Counted from the stretch's first letter, positions 53,630 through 63,312 are shown. The stretch: 64,000 bases of DNA from Desulfoscipio gibsoniae DSM 7213 (GCF_000233715.2 NC_021184.1:124001-188000); one strand, 5' to 3'. Translations and numbers: made by a program. Notes: generated from the sequence alone by a model not told the origin.

Positions 53630-54077
53630 TTATGTATGTCTCGACAGCAGTGTTTTGATTAAGTTGCTGGTTCTGGAAGAGGACAGTGAAAACGCGGCAA
53701 ATTTATTTGAGCAGATTGCAGCTAACCGGCAAACCGTTGTTTTACCTGATTTTGCCTGGGCCGAAGTGGGAACGGTTCTCTGCAAGAAAGTAGCACGGAA
53801 ATTATTGGACTCTGAGCAAGCGGAAGTGCTTTGGGAAGAGTTTAACCGTTTAGAACTGATTAATTACGTTGGTGATAGGGCTATTGCCCGGACAGCATGG
53901 CGTATCGCTAAAACAGAAAATCTTCCTACTTTATATGATGCCGCTTATTTAGCGGTGGCTGAAATCGTTTCAAGACAGTCCGATGAAGTTTGCATATTCT
54001 GGACGGCAGATGAGAGACTTGTAAATTCATTGAGTAACAGGGATAATGTCAAGCTGCTCAAAGAATTTACCTCATAA
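53622..54077 (+). CDS. PIN-domain toxin (VapC type), copy B
   Basis: Protein identical to copy A (37894-38349), with one silent change (GTA to GTG in AEVG). It overlaps the antitoxin stop by 8 bases. Confidence 0.9.
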   Translation: MSDYVCLDSSVLIKLLVLEEDSENAANLFEQIAANRQTVVLPDFAWAEVGTVLCKKVARKLLDSEQAEVLWEEFNRLELINYVGDRAIARTAWRIAKTENLPTLYDAAYLAVAEIVSRQSDEVCIFWTADERLVNSLSNRDNVKLLKEFTS

Positions 54078-54098
54078 TTATCGATTACTTATGAGATA

Positions 54099-54132
54099 TG
54101 CGGGTGAAAAGGGAACTCGGGTGCAAATCCCG
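54099..54132 (+). ncRNA. Possible cobalamin-riboswitch core fragment
   Basis: GGGTGAAAAGGGAACTCGGG continues into TGCAAATCCCGGG, resembling the GGGAA...GGTGcAAaTCC core of B12 riboswitches. The flanking helices and B12 box are not recognisable, and no B12 gene follows. This 100-base piece is absent from copy A of the duplication. Confidence 0.3.
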
Positions 54133-54244
54133 GGTTTTGCTTAATATCAAGGCTCATGGCGGTAATATTAAAAAACAATAAACGTATAACCATTATATGT
54201 TAAAGGAAATTAGGACCATTTGGCGAATTAACGCATTAGCAACC

Positions 54245-54280
54245 AGTGCCAGCATCCTCGTGGATGCTGGCATTTTGTCT
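54245..54280 (+). terminator. Terminator of toxin-antitoxin copy B
   Basis: Same GCCAGCATCC-TCGT-GGATGCTGGC hairpin as at 38428-38463, with T-rich 3' flank. Confidence 0.88.
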
Positions 54281-54412
54281 TTTAATGGAGTTCGGTTAAG
54301 TATGCGAACGTTTCTGGTTATTATTTACAAGATAAATGTATGTTCAATTGGGCTTGTTTGTTTTAAATAATTCGTAAACCCAAAATGCGCCACTTTGATC
54401 AGTAGCTAATAC

Positions 54413-54456
54413 CAGCTTACAAAATCGTAAGGAATATTACAGCCGATTGTAAGCTG
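54413..54456 (+). promoter_or_regulatory. Inverted repeat in the exporter leader
   Basis: CAGCTTACAA and CGATTGTAAGCTG form a 10-13 bp stem enclosing about 16 bases, 38 bases upstream of the ATPase start. It is kept unchanged in copy A, where the gene is gone. It may be the operator of the downstream response regulator or a leader hairpin. Confidence 0.55.
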
Positions 54457-54493
54457 CGGGTGATAATCTAACACTGAAGGGAGAGAAGAAATT

Positions 54494-55192
54494 ATGATCA
54501 TGCTGGAAACTAAAGCCTTGAAAAAGATCTACGGGGGCGGCAGTAACATGGTAAGAGCTGTGAACGGGGTTAACTTATCAGTAGAAGAAGGTGAGTTTTT
54601 GGCCATTATCGGCAGCTCTGGTTCAGGCAAAACCACGCTATTACATATGATGGGCGGATTGGATCGACCTAGCGAAGGAAAGGTTTTCATTGATAATAAA
54701 GAAATATATACCATGAGTGACGATCACTTGGCTATATTCAGGCGGCGCAAGGTTGGTTTTGTTTTTCAATCATATAATCTCATCCCGGTGCTTAATGTCT
54801 GGGAAAATATATGTTTACCCATGGAACTGGATGCCAAAGCAGTAGATAGGGATTTTATAGCTGGCCTGATGGAGAGTCTGAATATTTATGACAAGCGAAA
54901 AGCATTGCCAAATCAGCTTTCCGGCGGACAGCAGCAACGGGTAGCTATTGCCAGAGCCTTGGCGACCCGGCCATCCATCATTTTGGCCGATGAGCCTACC
55001 GGAAATCTTGATTCCAAAACCAGTCTGGAAGTGGTAAATCTATTAAAACAGTCGGTAAAGAAATACCATCAAACCCTGGTCATGATCACCCATAATGAAA
55101 CTTTAGCCCGGATGGCTGATCGCATCGTAAGGATTGAGGATGGGAAATTCACTTGTCAGGGGGGAGTAGCTTGCAAACCTATATCAGAATAG
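54494..55192 (+). CDS. ABC transporter ATP-binding protein (MacB/LolD type)
   Basis: ATG 54494 after AAGGGAGAG. 232 residues with Walker [19 protein letters not shown] (about 36-53), Q-loop [14 protein letters not shown], signature [15 protein letters not shown] (about 139), Walker [16 protein letters not shown] and switch His in MITHNE. It drives the FtsX-type permease encoded next, whose start overlaps it by 22 bases. Confidence 0.95.
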   Translation: MIMLETKALKKIYGGGSNMVRAVNGVNLSVEEGEFLAIIGSSGSGKTTLLHMMGGLDRPSEGKVFIDNKEIYTMSDDHLAIFRRRKVGFVFQSYNLIPVLNVWENICLPMELDAKAVDRDFIAGLMESLNIYDKRKALPNQLSGGQQQRVAIARALATRPSIILADEPTGNLDSKTSLEVVNLLKQSVKKYHQTLVMITHNETLARMADRIVRIEDGKFTCQGGVACKPISE

Positions 55193-57864
55193 CTTGTCGC
55201 TACATAAGGCAATATCCGCAAAGAACAATAGCCATGATTTTAAGTATCACCCTCAGTGTTTTTCTCATTGTGGCTATCGGCTCGTTGAATGAAAGCGCCA
55301 AAAACTCACAGGTTGTACACTGTAAAAACTACGGAGCCCAACATGTAATATACCGGGAACTTGATCAAAAGCAAACAGAAAAAGTTAAAGCGTATCAGAA
55401 TGTACAGCGAGTGGCTGTTCTAGCTTTTTATGGTGAATGGAAAAGTCCTAACGGATTAACCGTAAACTTACTGGCAACAGATAATAATAACTTATCTATG
55501 GAAAACACTTGCATAAAGGCAGGAAAATTTCCAAGCCAAACGGACGAAATTGCCATAGAAGGCTGGGTCTTAGATCAGTTAAGGCTGCCGCATAAATTGG
55601 GGCAGACCCTGGAAATAAGCCTGGGGGAAAAGGGCGAAAAACGGAACTATACATTGGTAGGAATTATCAAAGATCGAATGGACGAGAAATCAACCGGCAG
55701 ACTGAATGCTTTTGTAACCTCGCATAAAGAAATCTTATCGGAAAGAGATGGGCACCTCTATGCCCTGGTTGAATTTAAGCCAGAAGTCAAAATAAAAGAA
55801 GAGATCAATAAACTCGGTAAAGTGATAGGTTTAGATGCCAATAGCAAGGAACAACATGTTCTGCCCAATAATATGTTGCTATCAGCTATGGGGCAGATCA
55901 ATACGGTTGACTGGGATCTGATCAAAATTTCCCTGATGCTCATGCTGGTAGCGGGAATGGTGATCTTCAGCGTTTATAGTATTTCCGTCTTAAGGAGAAT
56001 CCAGGATTACGGGATGATGAGGGCCATTGGCTCAAGTTCCAGGCAGATTCTCTATATAATACTCTGGGAAATCGTCATTATCTATGTAATTGGAGTTCTG
56101 CTGGGTATAGCAAGCGGTGCCGCCTTTGTTCAGCTATTTAAAGGGGCTGCCACCGACATATTTATCTTCGATGCCCTGGATGCGTTCGGTAACGTGTCTC
56201 TTGACATTATTGTGATATCGGGTTTGTCTATCAAACTGGCTGTTTTAACTGCTCTGGGGGCAGTGCTTGCCGCCGGGATAAGGGTTGCCTGGATGGCTGT
56301 CCGTATATCTCCGCTCGAAGCCATAAACCGCAGCACCCAGGATGAAAAAATACACGTTAATGAAAAGGAAGGTTGGATTGAAAGGCAGCTGGATATAACG
56401 AAAAAGATTACCATAAAGAATTTAAAGAGAAACAAGAAAGCAGTCATTTTTACTATAATTGCCATGTCTATAGGATGCTGCTTGTTTATGGTGAAGTCCT
56501 TCGCGTTTGAGTTTTGGGAACGCGAACAGGATTTGTACTATGCAGATATAAGACCCGGTCTGGATGATGAATTCCGATTAAATGTTAATAACAGGGTACC
56601 AATGATGGTAGGATATACCTGGGAGCAGATTGCTGAGCTGAAAGGTCAACCCGAGGTCGAGAAGTTAACAGCCACCCATATGCTGTATGGGCGGATGAAA
56701 ATTGCTAATAGTCAGTTAAATGGAGAGTATGGTAAAAACTACATCAAAACTATGGAAAAAAGGTTATCTGAATTCGATAAAGAAGTTGAAGACGTGATAG
56801 AAGGCCCTGATGACAGAATGGGATTTGCTTTTCCGGGTGATAGTGATAATGAGCTGGTAATCAGGAGTACGGTCCTGGGCTTGTCTGAGGCAGAGTGGGC
56901 TTCTTTCAGCAAAAATCTGATACAAAAAGAACAGCCGGCAGGTGAAAAGAGCAACAGACCTCTGGCTATTATTCGTATTCCTGAGGTGAATAAGCAAGGA
57001 ACATTTTGGAGCCAATCCGGAAAAGAAAAACTGAAAATGGAACCGATTTTTAATATAAAAGTCGGGGATACCATCGTGATTACTTATCCCCGTGAGGGGT
57101 ATGAAGAATCTCTGGATAATTGGAACCTCATTCACCAGTATGAAAAGCACCGGGACAAATATGTTGACCGGGAATTCACGGTAGCCGGGATTACTAAAGT
57201 CCTGCCTGAGCAAGATTCTTATTGGTTGGGAGCAAAAGATGCACCTTATGTAATAATATCGGGCAGGGTATTCCAGGAAATAACGGGGATAGATACCTAT
57301 CGTATCATGAGTCTTGATATGAAGGATGGCTTTAGTGAGTCTGACTACAAAAGCCTAAAGGAAAAAGTTCATCAAACAGCAGAGCTAATTCCCGGAACGG
57401 GAATGGAGGATAGAGTTGAAAGTAATAAGGAGAGTGAGAAGGCTCAAAATGAATATCTCCTGTTCTATGCTGCCATTGCAGCAGTACTGATAATTATTGG
57501 CGGTTTAAGTATCTATAACAATATTAATTATAATCTCATCTCTCGTCTGCGGGAGCATGGTATTCTTAAAGCTATCGGCCTAACCGCCAGTCAGTTTAAA
57601 AGGATGGTAAAATTTGAAGGCTTACTTTATGGGGCGATATCGGCACTTTTCTCTTGCGCACTGGCATTATTGATTGAACTGGGTATGTTTGTGTATTATG
57701 CATATTTTGCCTGTACCCTGATGCGGGAGCAGTTTTTTATCGAATGGAAATCATTTTTGCTGGTGATCTTGATCAATTTATGCATAGGGTATCTGGCGGC
57801 CCTGGGCCCGGCCGGACAGATTAATAAACTCCCGATCACCGAGGCAATCAGGAGTACTGAATAA
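55171..57864 (+). CDS. FtsX/MacB-type ABC permease with two FtsX modules
   Basis: TTG 55171, 5-6 bases after GGGGGGAG, gives [20 protein letters not shown]. 897 residues: N-terminal membrane helix (about 20-40), external domain, a three-helix FtsX module (about 255-400, ending RISPLEAINRS), a second helix with external domain (about 440-750), and a second FtsX module (about 765-890, ending KLPITEAIRSTE). Such exporters, paired with a two-component system, commonly serve cell-envelope stress or peptide antibiotic resistance; the substrate here is unknown. Confidence 0.92.
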   Translation: MQTYIRIACRYIRQYPQRTIAMILSITLSVFLIVAIGSLNESAKNSQVVHCKNYGAQHVIYRELDQKQTEKVKAYQNVQRVAVLAFYGEWKSPNGLTVNLLATDNNNLSMENTCIKAGKFPSQTDEIAIEGWVLDQLRLPHKLGQTLEISLGEKGEKRNYTLVGIIKDRMDEKSTGRLNAFVTSHKEILSERDGHLYALVEFKPEVKIKEEINKLGKVIGLDANSKEQHVLPNNMLLSAMGQINTVDWDLIKISLMLMLVAGMVIFSVYSISVLRRIQDYGMMRAIGSSSRQILYIILWEIVIIYVIGVLLGIASGAAFVQLFKGAATDIFIFDALDAFGNVSLDIIVISGLSIKLAVLTALGAVLAAGIRVAWMAVRISPLEAINRSTQDEKIHVNEKEGWIERQLDITKKITIKNLKRNKKAVIFTIIAMSIGCCLFMVKSFAFEFWEREQDLYYADIRPGLDDEFRLNVNNRVPMMVGYTWEQIAELKGQPEVEKLTATHMLYGRMKIANSQLNGEYGKNYIKTMEKRLSEFDKEVEDVIEGPDDRMGFAFPGDSDNELVIRSTVLGLSEAEWASFSKNLIQKEQPAGEKSNRPLAIIRIPEVNKQGTFWSQSGKEKLKMEPIFNIKVGDTIVITYPREGYEESLDNWNLIHQYEKHRDKYVDREFTVAGITKVLPEQDSYWLGAKDAPYVIISGRVFQEITGIDTYRIMSLDMKDGFSESDYKSLKEKVHQTAELIPGTGMEDRVESNKESEKAQNEYLLFYAAIAAVLIIIGGLSIYNNINYNLISRLREHGILKAIGLTASQFKRMVKFEGLLYGAISALFSCALALLIELGMFVYYAYFACTLMREQFFIEWKSFLLVILINLCIGYLAALGPAGQINKLPITEAIRSTE

Positions 57865-58729
57865 AAAAACACTATTAATGGGCGGCGGTACTTACCTCCG
57901 CCTTAAGTACAGGATCCCGTCAAAGTCGATTTTTCTCACAATATATAGATGAGATAAATTTTATTAAACACTAAATGTTGACCAATATAATGACTTTGAC
58001 GATACCGTGACCTTAAGTATCTATTAGCTGGATGTAGACTGGTGGGGATATAATTAGAACATAGATAATCCGTATAAAGGAGCAGGTAGGCCATGGGAGA
58101 ATTAATCAGGATCCTGTTGGTGGAAGATGATGAGTCTTTAAGCCGAGGGATAAGTTTTAAATTAAGCAAAGAAGGTTTTACGGTTCTGGCAGCCAGATCA
58201 CTCATGGAAGCAAGAGAATTATATAGTAAGAATACCATTGACCTTATGGTGCTGGATGTTGCTTTACCAGATGGAGATGGTTTTCAGTTTTGCCGGGAGA
58301 TCAGGAAGCAAAGTGAGCTTTTTATCGTTTTTCTTACCGCCTGCGATCAGGAAGTAGACATTGTAATGGGCTATGATATGGGGGCAGATGATTACATCAG
58401 CAAACCGTTTAGCCTGAGTGTTTTGGTCTCAAAAATTAATGCTGTTTTAAGAAGAGGCAAAGCACTAAAAGGACATGAGATGCTGGTATCAAAAGAGATC
58501 ATATTCTATCCCAGCACGATGAGGTTATTTAAAAACGATCAGGAGATATACCTGACCAAAACGGAGATGAAACTATTCCGGTATCTTACGCAAAACCCCC
58601 AACAAATCATCAGTAAAGAGCAATTTCTTGATGAATTATGGGATATCGAAGGTGATTTTATTAATGAGAATACCCTGCAAGTACATATCAGGAGACTGCG
58701 GGAGAAAATCGAAGCTATCCCCTCAAAAC

Positions 58730-58735
58730 CACAAT
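58730..58735 (+). repeat. Target-site duplication, left (CACAAT)
   Basis: CACAAT at 58730-58735 recurs at 60696-60701 directly beyond the right end of the insertion sequence. Confidence 0.85.
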
Positions 58736-60695
58736 TAGTACATTCGAAAAATCCCAAAGCCTTGCAAATACAGGCTTTATTTTTTTGCCTTTTGAGGCTT
58801 CACCTCAAAAAACAATTAATTTTATGTCCCATCGTAATTATTAGGTATGGCTATTATTAAAAAGATATCTGGGTTTAAATGAATTAAATAGTGATTCACG
58901 GTCATTTTACCTGCTTGACAATTCTAAAATCGCTCCAAAATTGAATTGGAAGCTATTTCCAATATATCGGTTTGAAAGGAGTAGATTTTATGTTAGTTGT
59001 CAAGTATTCTCATGAGCAGTATCAAGATTTCGTTTGTGATTTTTTAACTCGCTATTATATTTCGACCGGCCAGCAGATTACTATCGTAACTAAAGCTTCT
59101 TTAGTTGTTAAACTTTGGGGTGCCGATCTTACCGGCATTGTTAAGCTTATTAAAAACCGGTATTCAAGGGCTAATCGGGGCATCCCACCCAAAGATGCGG
59201 TGGCCTTGCTTCGCTCGCTTATCCTTATGACTTTTACTGGTGAAACCAGCATCCCCAAGTGGGTGGATTCTTTAAGGTCTGATCCTTTTCTTGCTGTTTT
59301 ATCTGGTTTTTTGCCCGCCTGCTTTTCTACTGTTAAAGTTGATGATGTTCCGGCAGATCCTATCCCGGGCGTGGGTACTTTTTATAATTATATGGATAGG
59401 CTGATTCGTAAGAATCGGATCCTTTACAAATCGAAGCTGCGCAAGCTCAAGCGTAAGCCTAAAAAGAAGCAGAAGAAAAATCAGAAACTGGATTCATCCA
59501 AGCCCGGCGTAGTGGAACGCCTGGTTAATAGGGTGCTAAAATACAATAATGCCAAGCTCCCTGGTAATCTGGAATCTACTTTAAACCAGATTCTAAAAGA
59601 TGTTTTTGTTATGCCATCCTTAGCCAGGGGTATCCTTGGCGACCCTAATAAATTGAATGTCGCCGCTGATGGCACTTGCATGCCTACTCATGCCTCTTAC
59701 TACGGCAAAAAGGTTTGCAATTGTAAGTTAAAGCCCGGCGAACGTTGCGATTGCCTCCGCTTATTCGCTGACCCCTCTGCCTCTTGGGGTTGGGATAGTT
59801 ACAATGAGCGTTACTTTTATGGCCATACTTTTCATGGCTTCACTGCTTGTGACTCTTTCTACAGCTTACCTATCCATATAAAATGTGTTTCTGGTGAACG
59901 TCATGATTCGGTAACTAGTGTTTATGAACTTAAAGAGCTTGTGGATTTGTACCCAGGGATTAATTTTAATGCTGCTGTTTACGATTCGGCTTATGACGCT
60001 AATCCATTCTATCTTCTCAATATGCATTATGGCATCAAGCCCGTTATTGATCTTAACGCTCGGGCTTCTAAGCCTGATGCAGTGAGTGATTTTATTGAAT
60101 TTGATAAAAAAGGGATCCCTCACTGCAAATGTTTAGGACACCAATTACGTAACTGGGGCCTAATGTCCAAGTCCTTCAGACGAAAGTGGCTTTTCCCTGT
60201 GCAATGTAATTCCTGTGATAAGTGCCATTTATATAGCGAAAAAACGTTTTATACAAAAACAAGTGATAACCCCAGGTTCTTTACGCCTATTTTAAGGGGC
60301 TCGGATGAGTGGAAGCAGCTTTACAAAAGACGCTCTACCACCGAAAGGGCCTGGGACAGAATCAATAATGATTTTAACGCTGAATCTGCCGTTGTTTTTA
60401 CCCGAGAACGTAGGATAGTTAGAGTATTTCTTGGTGCTTTCTGTTGTTATGTTGATGCATGGGCTGGCGAGAGCACCATTTCAATCACTGATATATTTCC
60501 TGTCCTTTCAAGGTTCGCTGCCTAATCTGGGTTATGCTTTAAGTTATATTCAAATTGTTTTTAGGCTTTTTTTAAATCAATTCAAAAAGGCCTATTTGGT
60601 ATGCGCATTTTTATTCTCTTACTTACCCAGTTTGCTTATATTTTTCTAATCATCCTTTATATGGTATTTGGGATTTTATGTTTTTCGATTATACT
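58736..60695 (+). mobile_element. Insertion sequence of about 1.96 kb in the response-regulator gene
   Basis: Bounded by 6-bp CACAAT duplications and by imperfect terminal inverted repeats: AGTACATTCGAAAAA on the left and, read inward from the right, AGTATAATCGAAAAA; ATCCCAAA recurs inside both ends. It carries one transposase gene (58990-60525). The exact base at each end is uncertain by one or two. Confidence 0.88.
58990..60525 (+). CDS. DDE-type transposase of the insertion sequence
   Basis: ATG 58990 after AAAGGAG. 511 residues. Candidate catalytic acids: Asp in NVAADGTCMPTHASYYGKK near residue 222, Asp in FNAAVYDSAYDANPFYL near 330 and Glu in RRSTTERAWDRINNDFNAE near 452, the YREK-like segment of IS4-type enzymes. 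Two Cys-rich patches (CNCKLKPGERCDC and CNSCDKCHLY) and a Lys-rich linker are unusual. The frame is intact, so the element may still be mobile. I cannot name the IS family with certainty. Confidence 0.85.
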   Translation: MLVVKYSHEQYQDFVCDFLTRYYISTGQQITIVTKASLVVKLWGADLTGIVKLIKNRYSRANRGIPPKDAVALLRSLILMTFTGETSIPKWVDSLRSDPFLAVLSGFLPACFSTVKVDDVPADPIPGVGTFYNYMDRLIRKNRILYKSKLRKLKRKPKKKQKKNQKLDSSKPGVVERLVNRVLKYNNAKLPGNLESTLNQILKDVFVMPSLARGILGDPNKLNVAADGTCMPTHASYYGKKVCNCKLKPGERCDCLRLFADPSASWGWDSYNERYFYGHTFHGFTACDSFYSLPIHIKCVSGERHDSVTSVYELKELVDLYPGINFNAAVYDSAYDANPFYLLNMHYGIKPVIDLNARASKPDAVSDFIEFDKKGIPHCKCLGHQLRNWGLMSKSFRRKWLFPVQCNSCDKCHLYSEKTFYTKTSDNPRFFTPILRGSDEWKQLYKRRSTTERAWDRINNDFNAESAVVFTRERRIVRVFLGAFCCYVDAWAGESTISITDIFPVLSRFAA

Positions 60696-60701
60696 CACAA
60701 T
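60696..60701 (+). repeat. Target-site duplication, right (CACAAT)
   Basis: Second copy of the CACAAT found at 58730-58735. Confidence 0.85.
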
Positions 60702-60756
60702 ATATAAAAACCATCAGAGGGGCCGGATATATATGGGCTGAAAGATGTGTCTATCA

Positions 60757-61854
60757 ATGATATTTAGAAAAGATCCGCTTATAAAAAGGCTATTTCTTAT
60801 TTTGATGGCCAGTCTTATTCTGATGGGATTTTTGCTTATTATGAATAGCCTTTATTTCATAAAACAGCTTGCCGGCGCTACCGGAATGGCTTCCGGTGTC
60901 AATTGCCAGGGCTTTATCATGGGAAATATTGCGGCGGTTATGCTTATGATAAGCATTAATATTTCGCTTTTTGCAGGAATAGGAAAATGGCTGGTTTATA
61001 AACTTGATTATCTATCTATGGCTGTAGACCAAATCATGGATGGTAAATATCCCGTTTTTGTGGAAGAAGAAGGTATATTCTCCCGCCTTGAATCACAGTT
61101 TGGGCAGATGTCTCGAAGAATGGAACTGGGGTTTGAAGAGCTAAGGAGAGAAAAAGAAAACCTACATGCCCTGGTTACCGATATTTCCCATCAGATTAAA
61201 ACCCCCTTGTCTGCTATTAAGGTATTCAATTCCCTTTTGCTTGAAGAAGGACTTTGCCCCAGAGAAGAAGAGGAGTTTTTAAGCAGAACCAAGGAACAAA
61301 TCGATAAACTGGAATGGCTATCCGAAGCTCTTGTCAAAATATCCAAAATGGAAATAGGAATGATCCGGCTTAAAATGCAGCCGGCGGATATAAAAAGGAC
61401 AATCCTTGCCGCGGTGAATGAAGTTTATTCAAGGGCCTTAGAGAGAGATATAGAAATTATTATAGAGGATTTACAGAGCACTTCCATATATCATGACATA
61501 AAGTGGACCAAAGAAGCAGTTGTAAATGTACTCGAAAATGCGATCAAGTATAGTGAGAATAATGGTATAGTAAACATATCCATGGAAAGACTCGAGACAT
61601 ATATAAAAATAGATATCAAAGATAACGGAATTGGCATTTCTCCTCATGAGATTGGCAAAGTTTTTAATCGGTTTTATCGAGGGGCAGCACAGAAGGTGGT
61701 GGGGGCAGAAGGCTCTGGAATAGGCTTATACTTGAGTAGAAAAATTCTCGAAGAACAGGGCGGAGCCATTATTGCCAGCTCTTCCGGAGAAGGACAGGGA
61801 AGCCAGTTTACCATATTGTTATCCATTTCAAGGTACGTAAAGATAACCGGATAA
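60757..61854 (+). CDS. Sensor histidine kinase of the exporter locus
   Basis: ATG 60757 overlaps the stop of the split response regulator (ATGA), so the two were translationally coupled; ATG 60745 is an in-frame alternative. 365 residues: helices at about 11-33 and 52-76 with a short external loop, H-box DISHQIKTPLSAIKV near 142-156, N-box NVLENAIKYSENN, G1 DNGIGISP, F-box and G2 GSGIGLYLSRKIL. A short-loop sensor next to an FtsX exporter resembles Bce-type envelope-stress systems, but this permease is of the two-module kind. Part of it is duplicated at 38640-38962. Its transcription may now depend on the IS. Confidence 0.93.
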   Translation: MIFRKDPLIKRLFLILMASLILMGFLLIMNSLYFIKQLAGATGMASGVNCQGFIMGNIAAVMLMISINISLFAGIGKWLVYKLDYLSMAVDQIMDGKYPVFVEEEGIFSRLESQFGQMSRRMELGFEELRREKENLHALVTDISHQIKTPLSAIKVFNSLLLEEGLCPREEEEFLSRTKEQIDKLEWLSEALVKISKMEIGMIRLKMQPADIKRTILAAVNEVYSRALERDIEIIIEDLQSTSIYHDIKWTKEAVVNVLENAIKYSENNGIVNISMERLETYIKIDIKDNGIGISPHEIGKVFNRFYRGAAQKVVGAEGSGIGLYLSRKILEEQGGAIIASSSGEGQGSQFTILLSISRYVKITG

Positions 61855-61857
61855 TAA

Positions 61858-62534
61858 ACAAGGCGGCCTACAGTGTGTTGGCCCTAAATATGGCAGGCCA
61901 AAAAGAAATACTTGGCATCTGGATTGGGGAAAATGAAAGTGCCAGCTTTTGGCTTGGTGTATGTAATGACCTCAAAAACAGGGGGGTGCAAGATATCCTG
62001 ATTACCTGTAAAGACGGGCTTTCCGGGTTTTCTGAGGCCATAAACACTGTTTTCCCCCATACCGAAATTCAGCTTTGCATAATCCATCAAATCCGTAATT
62101 CCCTGAAGTATGTGCCATACAAAGAACAAAAGGAGTTGATGGCTGATCTTAAGCAAGTGTACCAGGCATTAACCCTGGAAGAGGCTGAGTTAGCCTTTGA
62201 AATATTCAAAGAAAACTGGGGTAAAAGACATCCCATTATAATTCGTTCCTGGGAAAAGAATTGGCTTGAGTTAACAGCTTATTTTAAATACCCATATGAA
62301 ATCCGTAAAATGATTTATACTACTAATATCATCGAGGGTTACCACCGGCAACTACGGAAAGTAACCAAAACTAAAACTGCCTATCCAACAGACGATTCAC
62401 TGAAGAAAATTATTTACCTGGCCACCGTTGAAGCAGCAAAAAAATGGACTATGCCAGTTAAAGATTGGAAAAATTGCATCTCCCAATTTGTCATATACTT
62501 TGGTGATAGGATAGAATCAGAGATGGCCATATAA
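61858..62534 (+). pseudogene. IS256-family transposase, C-terminal fragment
   Basis: From NKAAYSVLALNMAGQKEILGIWIG to the end the frame matches the C-terminal half of IS256 (Mutator-type) transposases: VQDILITCKDGLSGFSEAI (second Asp), AFPHTEIQLCIIHQIRNSLKYV and TTNIIEGYHRQLRK with the catalytic Glu. The N-terminal half, including the first Asp, is missing; the fragment begins right after the kinase stop. Confidence 0.9.
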
Positions 62535-62559
62535 AAGTTAGCCGGCCAACAAACCGACC

Positions 62560-62682
62560 GGTAGCCCTTGACATGGAGCCTCTGGGCCTGTGTTTCTGGG
62601 AGCCCACCGGGGAGTCCACGCTACGCTTTGGTCTCCCGCCGCAACAGGCTAACACAGGCCCCTCTCCATATAAAGGGCTACC
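62560..62682. repeat. Long imperfect hairpin downstream of the IS256 fragment
   Basis: GGTAGCCCTT and TGGGCCTGTGTT on the left pair with AACACAGGCCC and AAGGGCTACC on the right across about 120 bases. It may be part of the IS256 element end or an independent repeat. No gene lies in 62535-62872. Confidence 0.65.
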
Positions 62683-62872
62683 TAGTTGATTCTAACTAAG
62701 ATAGTTTTGTGTTAAGAGGAAAAACCATTTACACGTAATATTTCACATTCCCATCCAGTCTCTATAATGAAATATTTGGCTGGATTCAACCCGGCTCTCA
62801 TTTTTTTCGATTCCCCATGATCTTCCTGTGTAGATAATTTATCGCATTGACAGAAAGGCCGAAGAATTTTAC

Positions 62873-63312
62873 ATGCGGTCCAGATTGCAAATATATGACA
62901 AATACATAGCTAAAGGACAGCTTAAAGCATCTTCCAGAGTAATGACAATGGGGGAAGCTCTTAGACATCACGAACTCCTGCATGCCGCCGGCCAATCTCT
63001 TATTGTTACTTCAGATGAAGCATTTGACATCCTAAGCAGGACGTATTTGCGCGTATTAATTCCATGTTCTTGTCGGCTAACCTTTCAAAATTGCCATAAA
63101 CCAGTCAATACCTGTATAAACCTTAATGAATCCGCTGAGGAATTGTTGGATCGAGGTGTGGGGCAACGCATTACGCTGGAGGAAGGACAAGAGATTTTAA
63201 CCATTGCGGACAGGGAAGGGTTAATTCATTTAACCATTTCATCTCCCGGTCAACTGGAATACGCTTTGTGCTCCTGTTGCAGTTGCTGCTGTCACGATCT
63301 GCAGGCCCTATT
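62873..63312 (+). pseudogene. 4Fe-4S Cys-rich protein, 3'-truncated
   Basis: From ATG 62873: a helical N-terminus, LIPCSCRLTFQNCHKPVNTCINL near residue 63, GVGQRITLEEGQEILTIADREGLIHLT, and CSCCSCCCHDLQAL near the end, a pattern seen in ferredoxin-like proteins lacking the standard CxxCxxC set. At about 63312 the frame joins flavin-reductase sequence and stops at 63328. Its C-terminal ferredoxin part is probably lost. Confidence 0.65.

Larger units (their letters stand above)
53193..54077. repeat. Segmental duplication 1, copy B (toxin-antitoxin part)
   Basis: Same sequence as 37465-38349. The left border is GGACGGGAGAAACAG in both copies, with unrelated sequence to its left. Copy B continues with the full exporter and two-component genes that copy A lacks. 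Confidence 0.9.
58093..60760 (+). pseudogene. OmpR-family response regulator split by an insertion sequence
   Basis: The 5' part starts at ATG 58093 after AAAGGAGCAGG: receiver with EDDESLSRGI, phospho-Asp in VLDVALPDGDG near residue 55, Lys in YISKPFS, then the winged-helix DNA-binding domain (LTKTEMKLFRYL, NENTLQVHIRRLREKI). At 58735 an IS interrupts it. After the IS, 60702-60760 encodes YIKTIRGAGYIWAERCVYQ and stop, the missing wing. Joining 58735 to 60702 gives ...PQYIKTIRGAGYIW in frame. The current frame instead runs into the IS to 58860, replacing the wing with about 41 foreign residues, so DNA binding is probably lost or changed. Confidence 0.92.
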
